DNA of 64,000 nt from an uncultured Agrobacterium sp. (GTDB taxonomy: Bacteria; Pseudomonadota; Alphaproteobacteria; Rhizobiales; Rhizobiaceae). A program made the position numbers and the translations under genes. Location: contig CAJYTK010000022.1 in NCBI GenBank assembly GCA_913777615.1, forward strand, positions 310,001-374,000, read 5' to 3'. Positions within the stretch are counted from its first letter, which is position 1, and the number at the start of each line of letters is the position of its first letter. Of the stretch, positions 44,730-53,705 are shown piece after piece. The notes below the pieces were generated by a model. It was not told where the DNA came from. It saw only the letters and a program-made list of their open reading frames with translations, and ran no database searches.

Positions 44730-45347
44730 TCACCCGTCATACTTCGCCAGAAAGGCCTCTGCCTCCAGCGAGCGGAAATCATCCAGCGCGGCGCGAAGCC
44801 TTGTATGATCCCAATCCCACCAGGCCAGCCTGTCCATCCGCTCGCCGATCTCTTCTGGAAAACGACGCCGGATGAGTTTGGCGGGAACACCGCCGAAAAT
44901 GGTGTAAGGCGCGACATCCTTCGAGACGACGGCACCGGCACCCACCACCGCGCCATTGCCGATACTAACGCCGGGCAGAATGGTAGCACCGTGGCCGATC
45001 CAGACGTCGTGGCCGATGACGACGCGCTTTGCCCGCCTTGCGGCAAAGAAATCGGTCTCGTCTTCAGCATCGTCCCAATAGTTATGGGCGCGGTAGGTGA
45101 AGTGGTGGAGCGTCGCGCGCGACATGGGGTGATTTGTAGCGTTGATGCGCACCGATGCGGCGATATTGACGAATTTGCCGATGGTGGCGCACCAGACGGC
45201 ACCGTCCTGCATGATATAGGAATAGTCATCCATCTCCACCTCTTCGATGCGGCAGCGCTCCGATACTTCGGTGTAGCGGCCGATCTTCGAGTTCGTGACA
45301 CGGGCAGTCTCGTGGATCACGGGTTCAAGTCCGACTTTGACACTCAT
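44730..45347 (-). CDS. Phosphonate-cluster left-handed beta-helix acetyltransferase
   Basis: A 205-residue hexapeptide-repeat protein (IGHDVWIGHGATILPGVSIGNGAVVGAGAVVSKDVAPY; INATNHPM active-site region as in xenobiotic acetyltransferases). In phn clusters such proteins are often annotated as DapH/DapD/GlmU-related; an N-acetylation of aminoalkylphosphonates like that of PhnO is a reasonable guess. It overlaps phnL by four bases and so belongs to the same operon. Confidence 0.88.
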   Translation of the reverse strand: MSVKVGLEPVIHETARVTNSKIGRYTEVSERCRIEEVEMDDYSYIMQDGAVWCATIGKFVNIAASVRINATNHPMSRATLHHFTYRAHNYWDDAEDETDFFAARRAKRVVIGHDVWIGHGATILPGVSIGNGAVVGAGAVVSKDVAPYTIFGGVPAKLIRRRFPEEIGERMDRLAWWDWDHTRLRAALDDFRSLEAEAFLAKYDG

Positions 45348-46051
45348 GCTGCAATCTTTCTGGGCGAGAACTGCGAGACATCGAGAATACGATTGGCCAC
45401 GGCTTCACGCACTTCCTCATCGTGAAAAATGCCGAGAAGGGCCGTTCCTTCGGCCTTCTTTTGCTGGATCATCTCCACCACGACCTTGCGGTTGGCGGCA
45501 TCGAGCGAGGCCGTCGGTTCGTCCAGTAGCAGGATGGCATGGTCGGTAATGAAGCCGCGGGCAATGTTGACACGCTGCTGTTCGCCGCCGGAAAAGGTCG
45601 CGGGTGGCAGAGACCACAATTCCCGTGGCAGATTGAGTTTGGACAGCAACTCCCCTGCCCGTTCGCGTGCCTCTTCGACTGGAACTTTTCGAGCGAGCAG
45701 CGGCTCCGCCACCACATCGACGGCGGCTACGCGGGGAACGGTGCGCAGGAACTGGCTGACATAGCCAAGGCTGCGGTGGCGGACTTCGAGCACGGTGCGG
45801 GGCGCGGCACTGCCGATATCGACCATCTGTCCCTCATGCTTGATGAGTATCTGGCCGCTATCGATGGCGTAATTGCCATAGAGCATCTTGAGGATGGAGC
45901 TTTTGCCGATCCCCGAAGGCCCGCCAAGCACGACGCATTCGCCGGCCTGGACGGAGAAGTTCACATTGCGCACGACGGGCAGTTCAATCCCGTCACGCAG
46001 ATGCATGGTGAAGCTTTTGAAGACTTCCGAAACGATGAGGGGGGTCGGCAT
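45344..46051 (-). CDS. phnL: PhnL, C-P lyase ABC-type subunit
   Basis: A 235-residue ABC-type ATPase: GGPSGIGKSSILKMLYGN, signature FSGGEQQRVNIARGF, Walker B AILLLDEPTASLD. PhnL is associated with the C-P lyase complex and helps form the triphosphate intermediate rather than transport. The ATG at 46051 lies one base after the phnK stop. Confidence 0.93.
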   Translation of the reverse strand: MPTPLIVSEVFKSFTMHLRDGIELPVVRNVNFSVQAGECVVLGGPSGIGKSSILKMLYGNYAIDSGQILIKHEGQMVDIGSAAPRTVLEVRHRSLGYVSQFLRTVPRVAAVDVVAEPLLARKVPVEEARERAGELLSKLNLPRELWSLPPATFSGGEQQRVNIARGFITDHAILLLDEPTASLDAANRKVVVEMIQQKKAEGTALLGIFHDEEVREAVANRILDVSQFSPRKIAA

Positions 46052-46052
46052 G

Positions 46053-46829
46053 TCACACCTGCAGGATGGAGGAAACGAGGAGCTGAGTGTAGGGCTCACG
46101 CGGGTCGTCCAGCACGCGGTCGGTCAAACCCTGCTCGATGACGTTGCCGTCCTTCATCACCATCATCCGATGCGACAAGAGACGTGCAACCGCAAGGTCA
46201 TGGGTGACGACGATGACGGATAGACCGAGATCGTTGACGAGGCCGCGAACGAGATCGAGAAGCCTCGCCTGGACCGAGACATCCAGACCGCCGGTCGGCT
46301 CGTCCATGAAGACGAGGCGCGGCGAGGTGACGAGGTTGCGGGCGATCTGCAGGCGCTGGCGCATGCCACCGGAAAAGGCACGCGGCTGATCATCGATGCG
46401 ATCGGTGCTGATCTCCACCCGCTCCAGCCATTCGCTGGCGGTGTTGCGGATATTGCCATAATGGCGGTTGCCGACCGCCATCAGCCGCTCTCCGACATTG
46501 GCGCCCGCCGAGACCGTCATGCGCAGACCGTCAGCCGGATTCTGGTGCACGAAGCCCCAGTCCGTGCGCATGAGAAAACGCCGCTCCGCCTCTCCCATGT
46601 GATAGAGGTCGCGGACCGAGCCATCCCGCATGCGATATTCGACGCTTCCCGTCGTCGGCATCAGCCGGGTGGAAATGCAGTTCAGCAGCGTCGTCTTGCC
46701 TGAGCCGGATTCACCGACGATCGCCAGAACCTCTCCCGGCCAGAGATCGAAGGAAACGTTGCGGCAACCTGCGCGGTCGCCGTAATATTTCGAGACGTCG
46801 CGGACTTTCAACAGCGGTTGGTCGCTCAT
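46053..46829 (-). CDS. phnK: PhnK, C-P lyase ABC-type subunit
   Basis: A 258-residue ABC ATPase ([42 protein letters not shown]) that docks onto the PhnGHIJ core through PhnJ. The start ATG at 46829 overlaps the phnJ stop by four bases. Confidence 0.94.
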   Translation of the reverse strand: MSDQPLLKVRDVSKYYGDRAGCRNVSFDLWPGEVLAIVGESGSGKTTLLNCISTRLMPTTGSVEYRMRDGSVRDLYHMGEAERRFLMRTDWGFVHQNPADGLRMTVSAGANVGERLMAVGNRHYGNIRNTASEWLERVEISTDRIDDQPRAFSGGMRQRLQIARNLVTSPRLVFMDEPTGGLDVSVQARLLDLVRGLVNDLGLSVIVVTHDLAVARLLSHRMMVMKDGNVIEQGLTDRVLDDPREPYTQLLVSSILQV

Positions 46830-47743
46830 TCTGCGGCCTCCTTCACATCGGCCAGCAGATGGCCGCGATGGCCATGGTCGCGCCGATCTTCGCAATGATC
46901 GGTATCGGAACAGACGAACATGCGTCCGCCCCGATCATCGAGGATGACTTCATCGAGATAGACATTGTCCGCGCCGCAAAGCGCACAGGGCTTGTCGAAG
47001 GTCTGGATCTCGAAGGGATGGTCGTCGAAATCGAGGCTGACGACTTCGGTGAAGGGCGGTACCGCATAGATGCGCTTTTCACGACCAGCGCCAAACAGTT
47101 GCAAGGCCTCCGACATATGCATTTTCGGATTGTCGAATTTCGGCGTTGGCGACGGGTCCATGACGTAGCGGCCCGCAACCTTCACCGGATAGGCGTAGGT
47201 GCGGGAAATCCGGCCATTATGGGCAATGTCCTCATAGAGGCGCACATGCATGAGGCCGTATTCTTCCAGCGCATGCATGACGCGGGTTTCGGTCTCACGT
47301 GGCTCGAGGAAGCGCAAGGGTTCGGGGATCGGCACCTGATAGACCAGCACCTGACCTTCCGTTAGCGTTTCTTCCGGAACGCGGTGACGCGTCTGGATGA
47401 CGGTGGCCTCCTTGGTATGGGTGGTGACAGCGACAGTGGCGACCTTCTGGAAGAAGGCGCGGATGGAGACGGCATTTGTCGTATCATCCGCCCCCTGGTC
47501 TATGACCTTCAGTACGTCCTTTGGCCCGAGGATTGCCGCCGTCACCTGCACGCCGCCCGTTCCCCAGCCATAGGGCATGGGCATTTCGCGCGAGGCGAAG
47601 GGCACCTGGTAACCCGGTATGGCAATAGCTTTAAGAATAGCGCGGCGGATCATCCGCTTGGTCTGCTCGTCCAGATAGGCGAAATTGTACGTTGCGAGAC
47701 CTTCATTCTTTAGGTCATTCTCAAATGAAACTTCTTCAAGCAT
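46826..47743 (-). CDS. phnJ: PhnJ, radical SAM C-P lyase
   Basis: A 305-residue catalytic subunit. Four cysteines at 253, 256, 278 and 284 have the same spacing as the Fe-S/catalytic cysteines of E. coli PhnJ (241, 244, 266, 272). It cleaves the C-P bond of 5-phospho-ribose 1-alkylphosphonate to alkane and cyclic phosphate by radical SAM chemistry. A gap of 149 bp separates it from phnI, unusual for this operon, and holds a small opposite-strand ORF. Confidence 0.96.
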   Translation of the reverse strand: MLEEVSFENDLKNEGLATYNFAYLDEQTKRMIRRAILKAIAIPGYQVPFASREMPMPYGWGTGGVQVTAAILGPKDVLKVIDQGADDTTNAVSIRAFFQKVATVAVTTHTKEATVIQTRHRVPEETLTEGQVLVYQVPIPEPLRFLEPRETETRVMHALEEYGLMHVRLYEDIAHNGRISRTYAYPVKVAGRYVMDPSPTPKFDNPKMHMSEALQLFGAGREKRIYAVPPFTEVVSLDFDDHPFEIQTFDKPCALCGADNVYLDEVILDDRGGRMFVCSDTDHCEDRRDHGHRGHLLADVKEAAE

Positions 47744-47792
47744 CGTGCGTTGTCCTTCCGTAAGTCACAACGGATGTCAGGAGTAAATGATC

Positions 47793-47882
47793 ATGGAGAT
47801 CGGAATTCTCATTGCGCTGTTCTTCACTGTATTTGCAGCATCGAGCGTATTTTGCGCTTACTGGTTCAACGAGCAGCGATAA
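47793..47882 (+). CDS. Small single-span membrane protein (29 aa), opposite strand in the phnI-phnJ gap
   Basis: The frame encodes MEIGILIALFFTVFAASS then VFCAYWFNEQR: one hydrophobic span with a short polar tail. AGGAG lies at 47779-47783, nine bases before the ATG, an excellent ribosome-binding site. The frame fits wholly inside the 149-bp gap between phnJ and phnI and reads against the operon. No family is recognised. Confidence 0.5.
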   Translation: MEIGILIALFFTVFAASSVFCAYWFNEQR

Positions 47883-47892
47883 GACCAAGTCT

Positions 47893-49002
47893 TTATTCGG
47901 CAGCATCGTTCAACCAACCCTCTTGTGTTCTTTGCGCAGCCTCGAAATCGGCGCGCATCTTTCTGACAAGACCAAGCTCAGCCTGGAAATCGACGTAATG
48001 CGGCAGCTTTAAATGCTCGACAAAGCCCGTCGCCTGAACATTGTCAGCATGTGAAATCACAAACTCTTCGTCTTGAGCCGGTGCGGTTCTATCTTCACCG
48101 AACTCGTCAGCACGCAGAGCACGGTCCACGAGCGACATAGCCATGGCCTTGCGTTCGCTCTGGCCGAACACCAGCCCGTAGCCGCGGGTGAATTGCGGCG
48201 GTGCCTTGGCCGAACCCTTGAACTGGTTGACCATCTGGCATTCGGTGACCTGAACATCGCCGATGGAAACGGCAAAGCCGAGTTCGGGAATATCCAGCTC
48301 CACCTCGACCTCACCGATTCTCACCTCGCCGACAAAAGGGTGGGTGCGGCCGTAGCCGCGCTGCGTTGAGTAGGCCAGAGCCAGAAGAAAGCCTTCATCA
48401 CCACGGGCAAGCGATTGCAGGCGCAGGTCTCGTGCCATGGGGAACTCCATGGGCTCGCGGGTCAGGTCGCCGGGAACATGCTCCTCCGGCATTTCGCCGT
48501 CGCTTTCGATCAGGCCTTCTTCCGCCAGAATTTCCGACACCCGCATGATATGTTCCGGCTCTGAATCGCGCAGGACAGGCTCATCGACCTCGCCATCCTC
48601 AAGAAGGGATGGATCGAGAAGGCGATGGGTGTAATCGAAGGTGGGGCCGAGCAACTGTCCGCCGGGCAGATCCTTGTAGGTTGCGGACACGCGGCGTTCA
48701 ACCAGCATCTCGCCGGTTTCGACCGGCCTGGAGTAGCCGAAGCGCGGCAGGGTGGTGCGATAGGCGCGCAGCAGAAAGATAGCCTCGATCATATCGCCGC
48801 GCGATTGTTTGACCGCGAGCGCGGCGAGCGCCCGATCGTAGAGCGAGGCTTCGGCCATCACCCGGTCCACGGCAAGGCCGAGTTGCTCAATGATCTGGCC
48901 GATCGTCATGGCGGGCAGGTTGCGATCTCCACGGCGCCGGTCGGCAAGCAGGCAATGTGCATTGGCAATGGCGGTTTCTCCGCCCTTAACGGCAACATAC
49001 AT
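47893..49002 (-). CDS. phnI: PhnI, C-P lyase core subunit
   Basis: A 369-residue PhnI protein (MYVAVKGGETAIANAHCLL; HVPGDLTREPMEFPMARDLRLQ-type central region; C-terminal FVEHLKLPHYVDFQAEL). It provides the nucleosidase activity that transfers the phosphonate to the ribose of ATP with PhnG/H/L. It starts 3 bp after phnH. Confidence 0.94.
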   Translation of the reverse strand: MYVAVKGGETAIANAHCLLADRRRGDRNLPAMTIGQIIEQLGLAVDRVMAEASLYDRALAALAVKQSRGDMIEAIFLLRAYRTTLPRFGYSRPVETGEMLVERRVSATYKDLPGGQLLGPTFDYTHRLLDPSLLEDGEVDEPVLRDSEPEHIMRVSEILAEEGLIESDGEMPEEHVPGDLTREPMEFPMARDLRLQSLARGDEGFLLALAYSTQRGYGRTHPFVGEVRIGEVEVELDIPELGFAVSIGDVQVTECQMVNQFKGSAKAPPQFTRGYGLVFGQSERKAMAMSLVDRALRADEFGEDRTAPAQDEEFVISHADNVQATGFVEHLKLPHYVDFQAELGLVRKMRADFEAAQRTQEGWLNDAAE

Positions 49003-49005
49003 AGC

Positions 49006-49611
49006 TTAGGCCTCCAGCTCGATACGAATGGAACGCGGCAGGCAGATGAAGTGGCTGCCGCAGGTGAGGATCACATCGACTCCACGCGGAAAGACGGCGC
49101 GGTTCTCGCTCCACAGACGAGGGAAAATGTCAGGAAGGCCTGTAGGCTCTATGATCTCGCTGTCCCGAATGCCGGGGCCGGTAAGCCGGAGCTTTGGACC
49201 GCCTGTCAAATCCTGCACTTCGATGATGATCGTTGCGGAGCGGTCAGGATATTCCTGCGTGCCTTGGGCGAAAAGATCGAAAGAGGAGAGCTGGCTTGCG
49301 GCATCGAGCACCGCAAAACGGGCTTCGGCTTTGGTTGCCGCCATTTGCGCTCCCGTGTGAAAGGAGAGCCAGCTCGGCACGACCGATTTCGAGAAGGCGC
49401 CATTCATCCAGACGGGGGTTTCGTAATCTGAAAGCGTCAGGAGAATGCCGCCGGCAGCCTTGCCGAGCGGGCTTGGCGGCTGGATCGGCAGATCGAAGGA
49501 TTGCACCTTACCTGGGCGTGCCATGCCATCCATGACGGCTTTGAAAATGTGCTGGGAATCGAAGACCGGATCGGAGAAGCCGCCGGTTACGATATTGGCG
49601 TTGGCGGACAT
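49006..49611 (-). CDS. phnH: PhnH, C-P lyase core subunit
   Basis: A 201-residue PhnH protein (FDSQHIFKAVMDGMARPG; LTGPGIRDSEII). A structural partner of PhnG and PhnI in the core complex. The start ATG overlaps the phnG stop by one base. Confidence 0.93.
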   Translation of the reverse strand: MSANANIVTGGFSDPVFDSQHIFKAVMDGMARPGKVQSFDLPIQPPSPLGKAAGGILLTLSDYETPVWMNGAFSKSVVPSWLSFHTGAQMAATKAEARFAVLDAASQLSSFDLFAQGTQEYPDRSATIIIEVQDLTGGPKLRLTGPGIRDSEIIEPTGLPDIFPRLWSENRAVFPRGVDVILTCGSHFICLPRSIRIELEA

Positions 49612-50069
49612 TAGTCGTCTCCCCGTACCATGGTGAAGAAATCGACGCGGGTTGCTGCGGTTTGCTGAATGGCATTGGTCTTGCGTTTTTCAAGACGAGA
49701 TGCGACCACAGAGAGGACCTCGCGCTCAACGAGAGGACGGGTCGTCTCTTCCTGCCAAAGCGCATCGGCGATTGCCGCGTACCACGCCTGCTTGCGGCTC
49801 GTGCCGAGCGCATGGGCATGGCCGATCGTGCCGGAGGCAAGCTTGACGGTGGCGCGTGTCACGGTCGCTTCTCCGAGATTGAAGGGTGAACCGCCGCCAC
49901 CAATCTTTCCGCGCACCATGACGAGCCCGGTTTCCGGTCCACGCACCTTTTCGACTTGCGGCTTGGTATCCAGAGCGCTCCAGCAATTGAGAAGCTCTTC
50001 AACCGTCGCACGGGCCAGCAGCCCTGCGGCCCGCTTTCTCGCCTCTTGAATTTCGGTCGGTTCGTTCAT
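49611..50069 (-). CDS. phnG: PhnG, C-P lyase core subunit
   Basis: A 152-residue PhnG protein (ARKRAAGLLARATVEELL; GEATVTRATVKLASGTIGHAHALGTS). The first gene of the phnGHIJKL operon, preceded by a PhnF-like operator and a Pho box. Confidence 0.93.
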   Translation of the reverse strand: MNEPTEIQEARKRAAGLLARATVEELLNCWSALDTKPQVEKVRGPETGLVMVRGKIGGGGSPFNLGEATVTRATVKLASGTIGHAHALGTSRKQAWYAAIADALWQEETTRPLVEREVLSVVASRLEKRKTNAIQQTAATRVDFFTMVRGDD

Positions 50070-50082
50070 TTTATCCTCAAAC

Positions 50083-50098
50083 GTCTATTGATATAGAC
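50083..50098. promoter_or_regulatory. Candidate PhnF operator
   Basis: GTCTATTGATATAGAC has perfect 6-bp inverted arms and lies 13-29 bp before phnG, in the region divergent to phnF. GntR/PhnF proteins bind TCTAGA/ATAGAC-type palindromes. Confidence 0.5.
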
Positions 50099-50133
50099 AA
50101 CCATACAAGATAGCTTAGATGTAAGCCTCCAGC

Positions 50134-50151
50134 ATGACAAGCGTGTGACAT
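50134..50151 (-). promoter_or_regulatory. Candidate Pho box upstream of phnG
   Basis: On the minus strand ATGTCAC-N4-TTGTCAT closely follows the alphaproteobacterial PhoB consensus CTGTCAT-N4-CTGTCAT. It lies 65 bp before phnG and touches the annotated phnF start, so phnF may begin at the inner ATG 50168. Confidence 0.6.
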
Positions 50152-50887
50152 GACCCTGACGAACAATATGCGAAAGAAGAATGGCGTGGCGCTTTGGCGC
50201 CAGATCGCCGACCGGATCAGAACGGCGATTGCTGCGGGCGAATATGACGGCACCGGCATGTTGCCATCAGAGATGGTGCTGGCAGAACGTTTTGGCGTTA
50301 ACCGCCATACGGTCCGGGGTGCCATCGCAGCACTTGCGGATGAAGGTATCGTTCAGGCGCTGCAAGGCCGGGGAACACTGATTACCCGCAAGGATCGCCT
50401 GAGTTTCCCAATCTCGAAGCGAACACGCTTTACCGCTGGTCTTGGCGATCAGGCACGGGAGATGGAAGGGCTGCTCCTGGCGCATTCCCTTGAGGGAGCG
50501 ACGACAGCTCTTGCCGAGAAGCTGAATGTGGCGCCGGGTACGCCACTCATCCGGCTGGAGTTGCTGCGTAAGGTCGATCAAAAGCCGGTATCGCGCTCGA
50601 CATCCTGGTTTCCGGCTGAGCGCTTTAGCGGCATTGCCACTGACTATGAAGACACGGGCTCAATTACCGAGGCGCTGAAGCGATCCGGCGTGGCCGACTA
50701 TGTCCGGGCTTCGACCACAGTCTCTGCCCGCCATGCGGAAGCCGACGATCTGGCCGATCTCGAGCTGTCGCCGGGTGCCATTCTCCTCGTCTCCGATTCC
50801 CTGAATGTCGACATGGACGGACATCCGATACAGTTCGGCACCAGCCGCTTTCCGGCTGATGTCGTGCAATTCACCGTGGAGAGTTGA
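50150..50887 (+). CDS. phnF: PhnF, GntR-family regulator of phosphonate metabolism
   Basis: A 245-residue HutC-subfamily GntR protein: winged helix (LPSEMVLAERFGVNRHTVRGAIAALADEGIVQ) and C-terminal UTRA ligand domain (TRFTAGLGDQAREM.., RASTTVSARHAEADD). It is divergent from phnG and probably represses the phn operon through the GTCTAT-N4-ATAGAC palindrome. Confidence 0.93.
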   Translation: MTLTNNMRKKNGVALWRQIADRIRTAIAAGEYDGTGMLPSEMVLAERFGVNRHTVRGAIAALADEGIVQALQGRGTLITRKDRLSFPISKRTRFTAGLGDQAREMEGLLLAHSLEGATTALAEKLNVAPGTPLIRLELLRKVDQKPVSRSTSWFPAERFSGIATDYEDTGSITEALKRSGVADYVRASTTVSARHAEADDLADLELSPGAILLVSDSLNVDMDGHPIQFGTSRFPADVVQFTVES

Positions 50888-50922
50888 CAGCAGGAGGAAC
50901 ACGATCGTCCTGCGAGCGTCCG

Positions 50923-51861
50923 CTACCTGACCTGCACAGGAAGGACGAAGGACGTCTGCGCACCGGGAGGTGGCGTCGAAACCGATGCCTTGCCGATCGA
51001 CGATTTGATCTTGGCGTCGACTGCCTCATCGCCTGTGGATTTGACCACGCTCAGCCGGCCGATAGAACCGTCATTCTGCACCACGAAGGATACCGTCACC
51101 GTCATGCCGGAGCGGCCCGCACCGCGAACGATGCGGCGAGCGACAGCGCTTTGAACCTTCGATGCCCAGTCAGCCGGAGAGATGGAAGACGATGCAGAAC
51201 CCGCGCTGTTGCGAGACGCCGCCGTTCTGTCCGACTGCGTCGCCTCAGCCTTGGCGATATCGCGGCGCTGAGATTGCTGTGGCGCCGGCGTCGGCTTTTG
51301 CACTCGTTTCTTTTCCGGCTCTTTTTCCTTCTCCACCTTCTTTTGTACCGGAGGCGGAGGCGGAGGACGAAGCACAGGAAGGGGAACCTCGACATTTTCG
51401 AGTTCCGCTACCTGCTGCTGCTCGATGGGATCGACCTCCTGCACCGGTTCTGGAGGCGTGGGCTCCTCCACAGGCTGCTGCACCACCTCCGGCGGCACTT
51501 CGGGGGTAGGCTCGGGCTCCACTGGCGGCTCTTCAACGACAGGCTCTGCAACTGGCTCCGGCGGAGGTTCTACGGGCGGCGGTTCTTCGACAGGCTCGGT
51601 GACGTTGCTTTTGACCTCTTCCGTCTCGACCTCGTCATTGGCTTCGACCGTTTCTTCGGTATTGGCGGCCTCAGGCAGGGCGGCAAGCTCAATCATGATC
51701 GCCGCCTGAGGTGCGTTATCGCCCTGCTCTTCCGGCTTTTCCTGCATCAGATAATAGGCGCCTGCGGCGTGTACCGAGACCATCACCAGTGCCGCCGCGG
51801 ACCAGAGTGCGATCTCTCCGAAGCGGGATTGTCTGGAACGAGAGTAGACGGTGTCCGTCAC
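50923..51861 (-). CDS. tonB: TonB energy transducer
   Basis: A 312-residue TonB: one N-terminal span (LVMVSVHAAGAYYLM, ~20-37), a long Pro/Glu then Lys/Glu linker (~85-210) that can cross the periplasm, and a C-terminal TonB domain (SGMTVTVSFVVQNDGSIGRL). It transfers ExbBD energy to outer-membrane receptors for iron chelates. The start is a GTG overlapping the exbD stop. Confidence 0.9.
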   Translation of the reverse strand: MTDTVYSRSRQSRFGEIALWSAAALVMVSVHAAGAYYLMQEKPEEQGDNAPQAAIMIELAALPEAANTEETVEANDEVETEEVKSNVTEPVEEPPPVEPPPEPVAEPVVEEPPVEPEPTPEVPPEVVQQPVEEPTPPEPVQEVDPIEQQQVAELENVEVPLPVLRPPPPPPVQKKVEKEKEPEKKRVQKPTPAPQQSQRRDIAKAEATQSDRTAASRNSAGSASSSISPADWASKVQSAVARRIVRGAGRSGMTVTVSFVVQNDGSIGRLSVVKSTGDEAVDAKIKSSIGKASVSTPPPGAQTSFVLPVQVR

Positions 51862-52367
51862 TGCGACCCTCCATTCGGGCCAGATGCAGGCTGGCTGGAT
51901 TGCAGCTGACTGGAACCAGAGGCCGGCGCGCCTGCTGGAGCTGCGCCCGCAACGCCCTCCAGCCCGACAAGCGCGATCTTCAGATAGCCGCTGTCACGCA
52001 GCAGGTTCATGATCTCCATGAAGTGGCCGTAATCCACCGCCTTGTCAGCGCGCAGAAAGATACGTGTGTCCTTCTTGCCCCCCGTCTTGGCGTCGAGGCT
52101 GGAGGCCAATGCTTCGCGCCCCACCGCATCATTGCCGAGATTGAGCGACAGGTCGTCCTTCACCGTCAGATAGAGCGGCTCGTCCGGACGCTCGGCGGGT
52201 TTTGCCGTCGAGGCCGGAAGGTCGACATTGACATCTACGGTCGCAAGCGGTGCTGCCACCATGAAGATGATCAGCAGCACCAGCATCACGTCGATGAACG
52301 GCGTGACGTTGATTTCGTGGTTTTCGGGAAGCTCTTCCCCGTGGCTCTCTCGGATACCGCCTGCCAT
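51858..52367 (-). CDS. exbD: ExbD, TonB-system proton-channel subunit
   Basis: A 169-residue ExbD with the membrane helix INVTPFIDVMLVLLIIFMV containing the proton-carrying Asp, and a periplasmic domain. The Gly/Ser/Pro-rich C-terminus is long. The ATG at 52367 gives MAGGIRESHG; four bases separate it from exbB. Confidence 0.93.
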   Translation of the reverse strand: MAGGIRESHGEELPENHEINVTPFIDVMLVLLIIFMVAAPLATVDVNVDLPASTAKPAERPDEPLYLTVKDDLSLNLGNDAVGREALASSLDAKTGGKKDTRIFLRADKAVDYGHFMEIMNLLRDSGYLKIALVGLEGVAGAAPAGAPASGSSQLQSSQPASGPNGGSQ

Positions 52368-52371
52368 GATC

Positions 52372-53496
52372 TTAACGTCCCACCAGTGAGACCTGGGGCT
52401 TGCTGGCACTGCCCGGCGGGATGCGGCGGAAATCGAGGTCGCGGCTGACGAGACGCTCCACGCCTGCGGCAACATCGGCCAGCAGATGACGATAGCCGGT
52501 AATGGAACGGGCAAAGACGTTGTAGATCACCACTGCCGGAATGGCGGCAACCAGACCGATCGCCGTCGCCAGCAAGGCCTCGGCGATACCGGGCGCCACG
52601 ACGGCAAGGTTGGTTGTCTGCGATTCCGAGATACCGATAAAGGCGTTCATGATGCCCCAGACCGTGCCGAAGAGGCCAACGAAGGGCGATACCGAACCGA
52701 TGGAGGCCAGAACGCCCGTGCCGCGCGACATGCGGCGACCCGCATGGGTTTCGATGCGCGAGAGGATGGAGGAGACCCGCTCCTTGATGCCACCGCCATC
52801 CGTGTGAGCAACGACTGCATCCGACAGGGTCATTTCGTGAGTTGCCATGCGCAACATCAAGGCGGCAGGACCGCCCTTGTTTTCGACGGCTTCAGTGGCT
52901 TCAGCCAGCGTCTTTGCCTTGTGAACGATCTTCAGTGTTGATCCTGCACGCACACGCGCGGCGGCAAGCTCGATCGACTTCGCCAGCCAGACCGTCCAGG
53001 TTGCGAGCGAGGCGAGAGCAAGGCCGATCATGACGCTTTTGACGACCCAGTCTGCGGCCATGAACATGCCCCAAGCGGACAGGTTGTGAGGAATATCGGA
53101 CCGTTCATCCGCGCTCACCTCTACCGGAGAAAGCGCCTCACTGGATGGGCCTGGCTGTGCTGCTGGCGGTGTCTGCGCGCCAGACGGTTGAGCCGGAGCC
53201 TCGGTCGCCGGAAAGGGAGCGGTCGCAGCAGGCGCCTGCTGATCCTGTAGGGCGGCTTGCGGCACCTGCGTCGCTGGCGATGGCTGAACGGAAACGGGCG
53301 GAGCAGAATTCGTAGCCGGCGAAGGAGCCTGGGTCTGCGGTGCGGCTGGCACGCCTTGGGATGGCGCAGCCGTCTGAGCGACAGCCTGGACAGAAGAGGC
53401 GCAGATCATCACGGTCATTGCCAGCGCCGCGTGTCGGCAACGCGTCCATGGCGCTATTGCAGCTTTGGACGAAGAAATCGAGAGTATGGAGGTCAT
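52372..53496 (-). CDS. exbB: ExbB, TonB-system proton-channel subunit with long N-terminus
   Basis: About 374 residues. A signal-like segment (ALAMTVMICASSVQAVAQ) is followed by ~80 residues rich in Ala/Pro/Gln, then the three-helix MotA/ExbB core (WGMFMAADWVVKSVMIGLAL; SVSPFVGLFGTVWGIMNAF). The extended N-terminus is characteristic of rhizobial ExbB. The upstream region carries a short ATTAG-N3-CTAAT inverted repeat at 53607. Confidence 0.92.
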   Translation of the reverse strand: MTSILSISSSKAAIAPWTRCRHAALAMTVMICASSVQAVAQTAAPSQGVPAAPQTQAPSPATNSAPPVSVQPSPATQVPQAALQDQQAPAATAPFPATEAPAQPSGAQTPPAAQPGPSSEALSPVEVSADERSDIPHNLSAWGMFMAADWVVKSVMIGLALASLATWTVWLAKSIELAAARVRAGSTLKIVHKAKTLAEATEAVENKGGPAALMLRMATHEMTLSDAVVAHTDGGGIKERVSSILSRIETHAGRRMSRGTGVLASIGSVSPFVGLFGTVWGIMNAFIGISESQTTNLAVVAPGIAEALLATAIGLVAAIPAVVIYNVFARSITGYRHLLADVAAGVERLVSRDLDFRRIPPGSASKPQVSLVGR

Positions 53497-53705
53497 CAGA
53501 TGGTCCCGGGTTTTCTGTACTGCACGACGACCAGACGCATCGGCATTGCCCTCACCCGCACCCGAATAGCAGACATGCAAGCCCGATCCGCTATAAGTGG
53601 AGTAAGATTAGCAACTAATACATTGCATAAACCGGAGCTGTAAACTCATCTTTTGGAAAAACATGCGTGACGAAGCGATGTTTTTACATTCGCGATTGCG
53701 AAGGA

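Noticed and set aside
51425-51709. Gly/Ser/Thr-rich plus-strand frame of 94 codons
   Set aside because: It is the complement of the Pro/Glu-rich linker of TonB; low complexity explains it.
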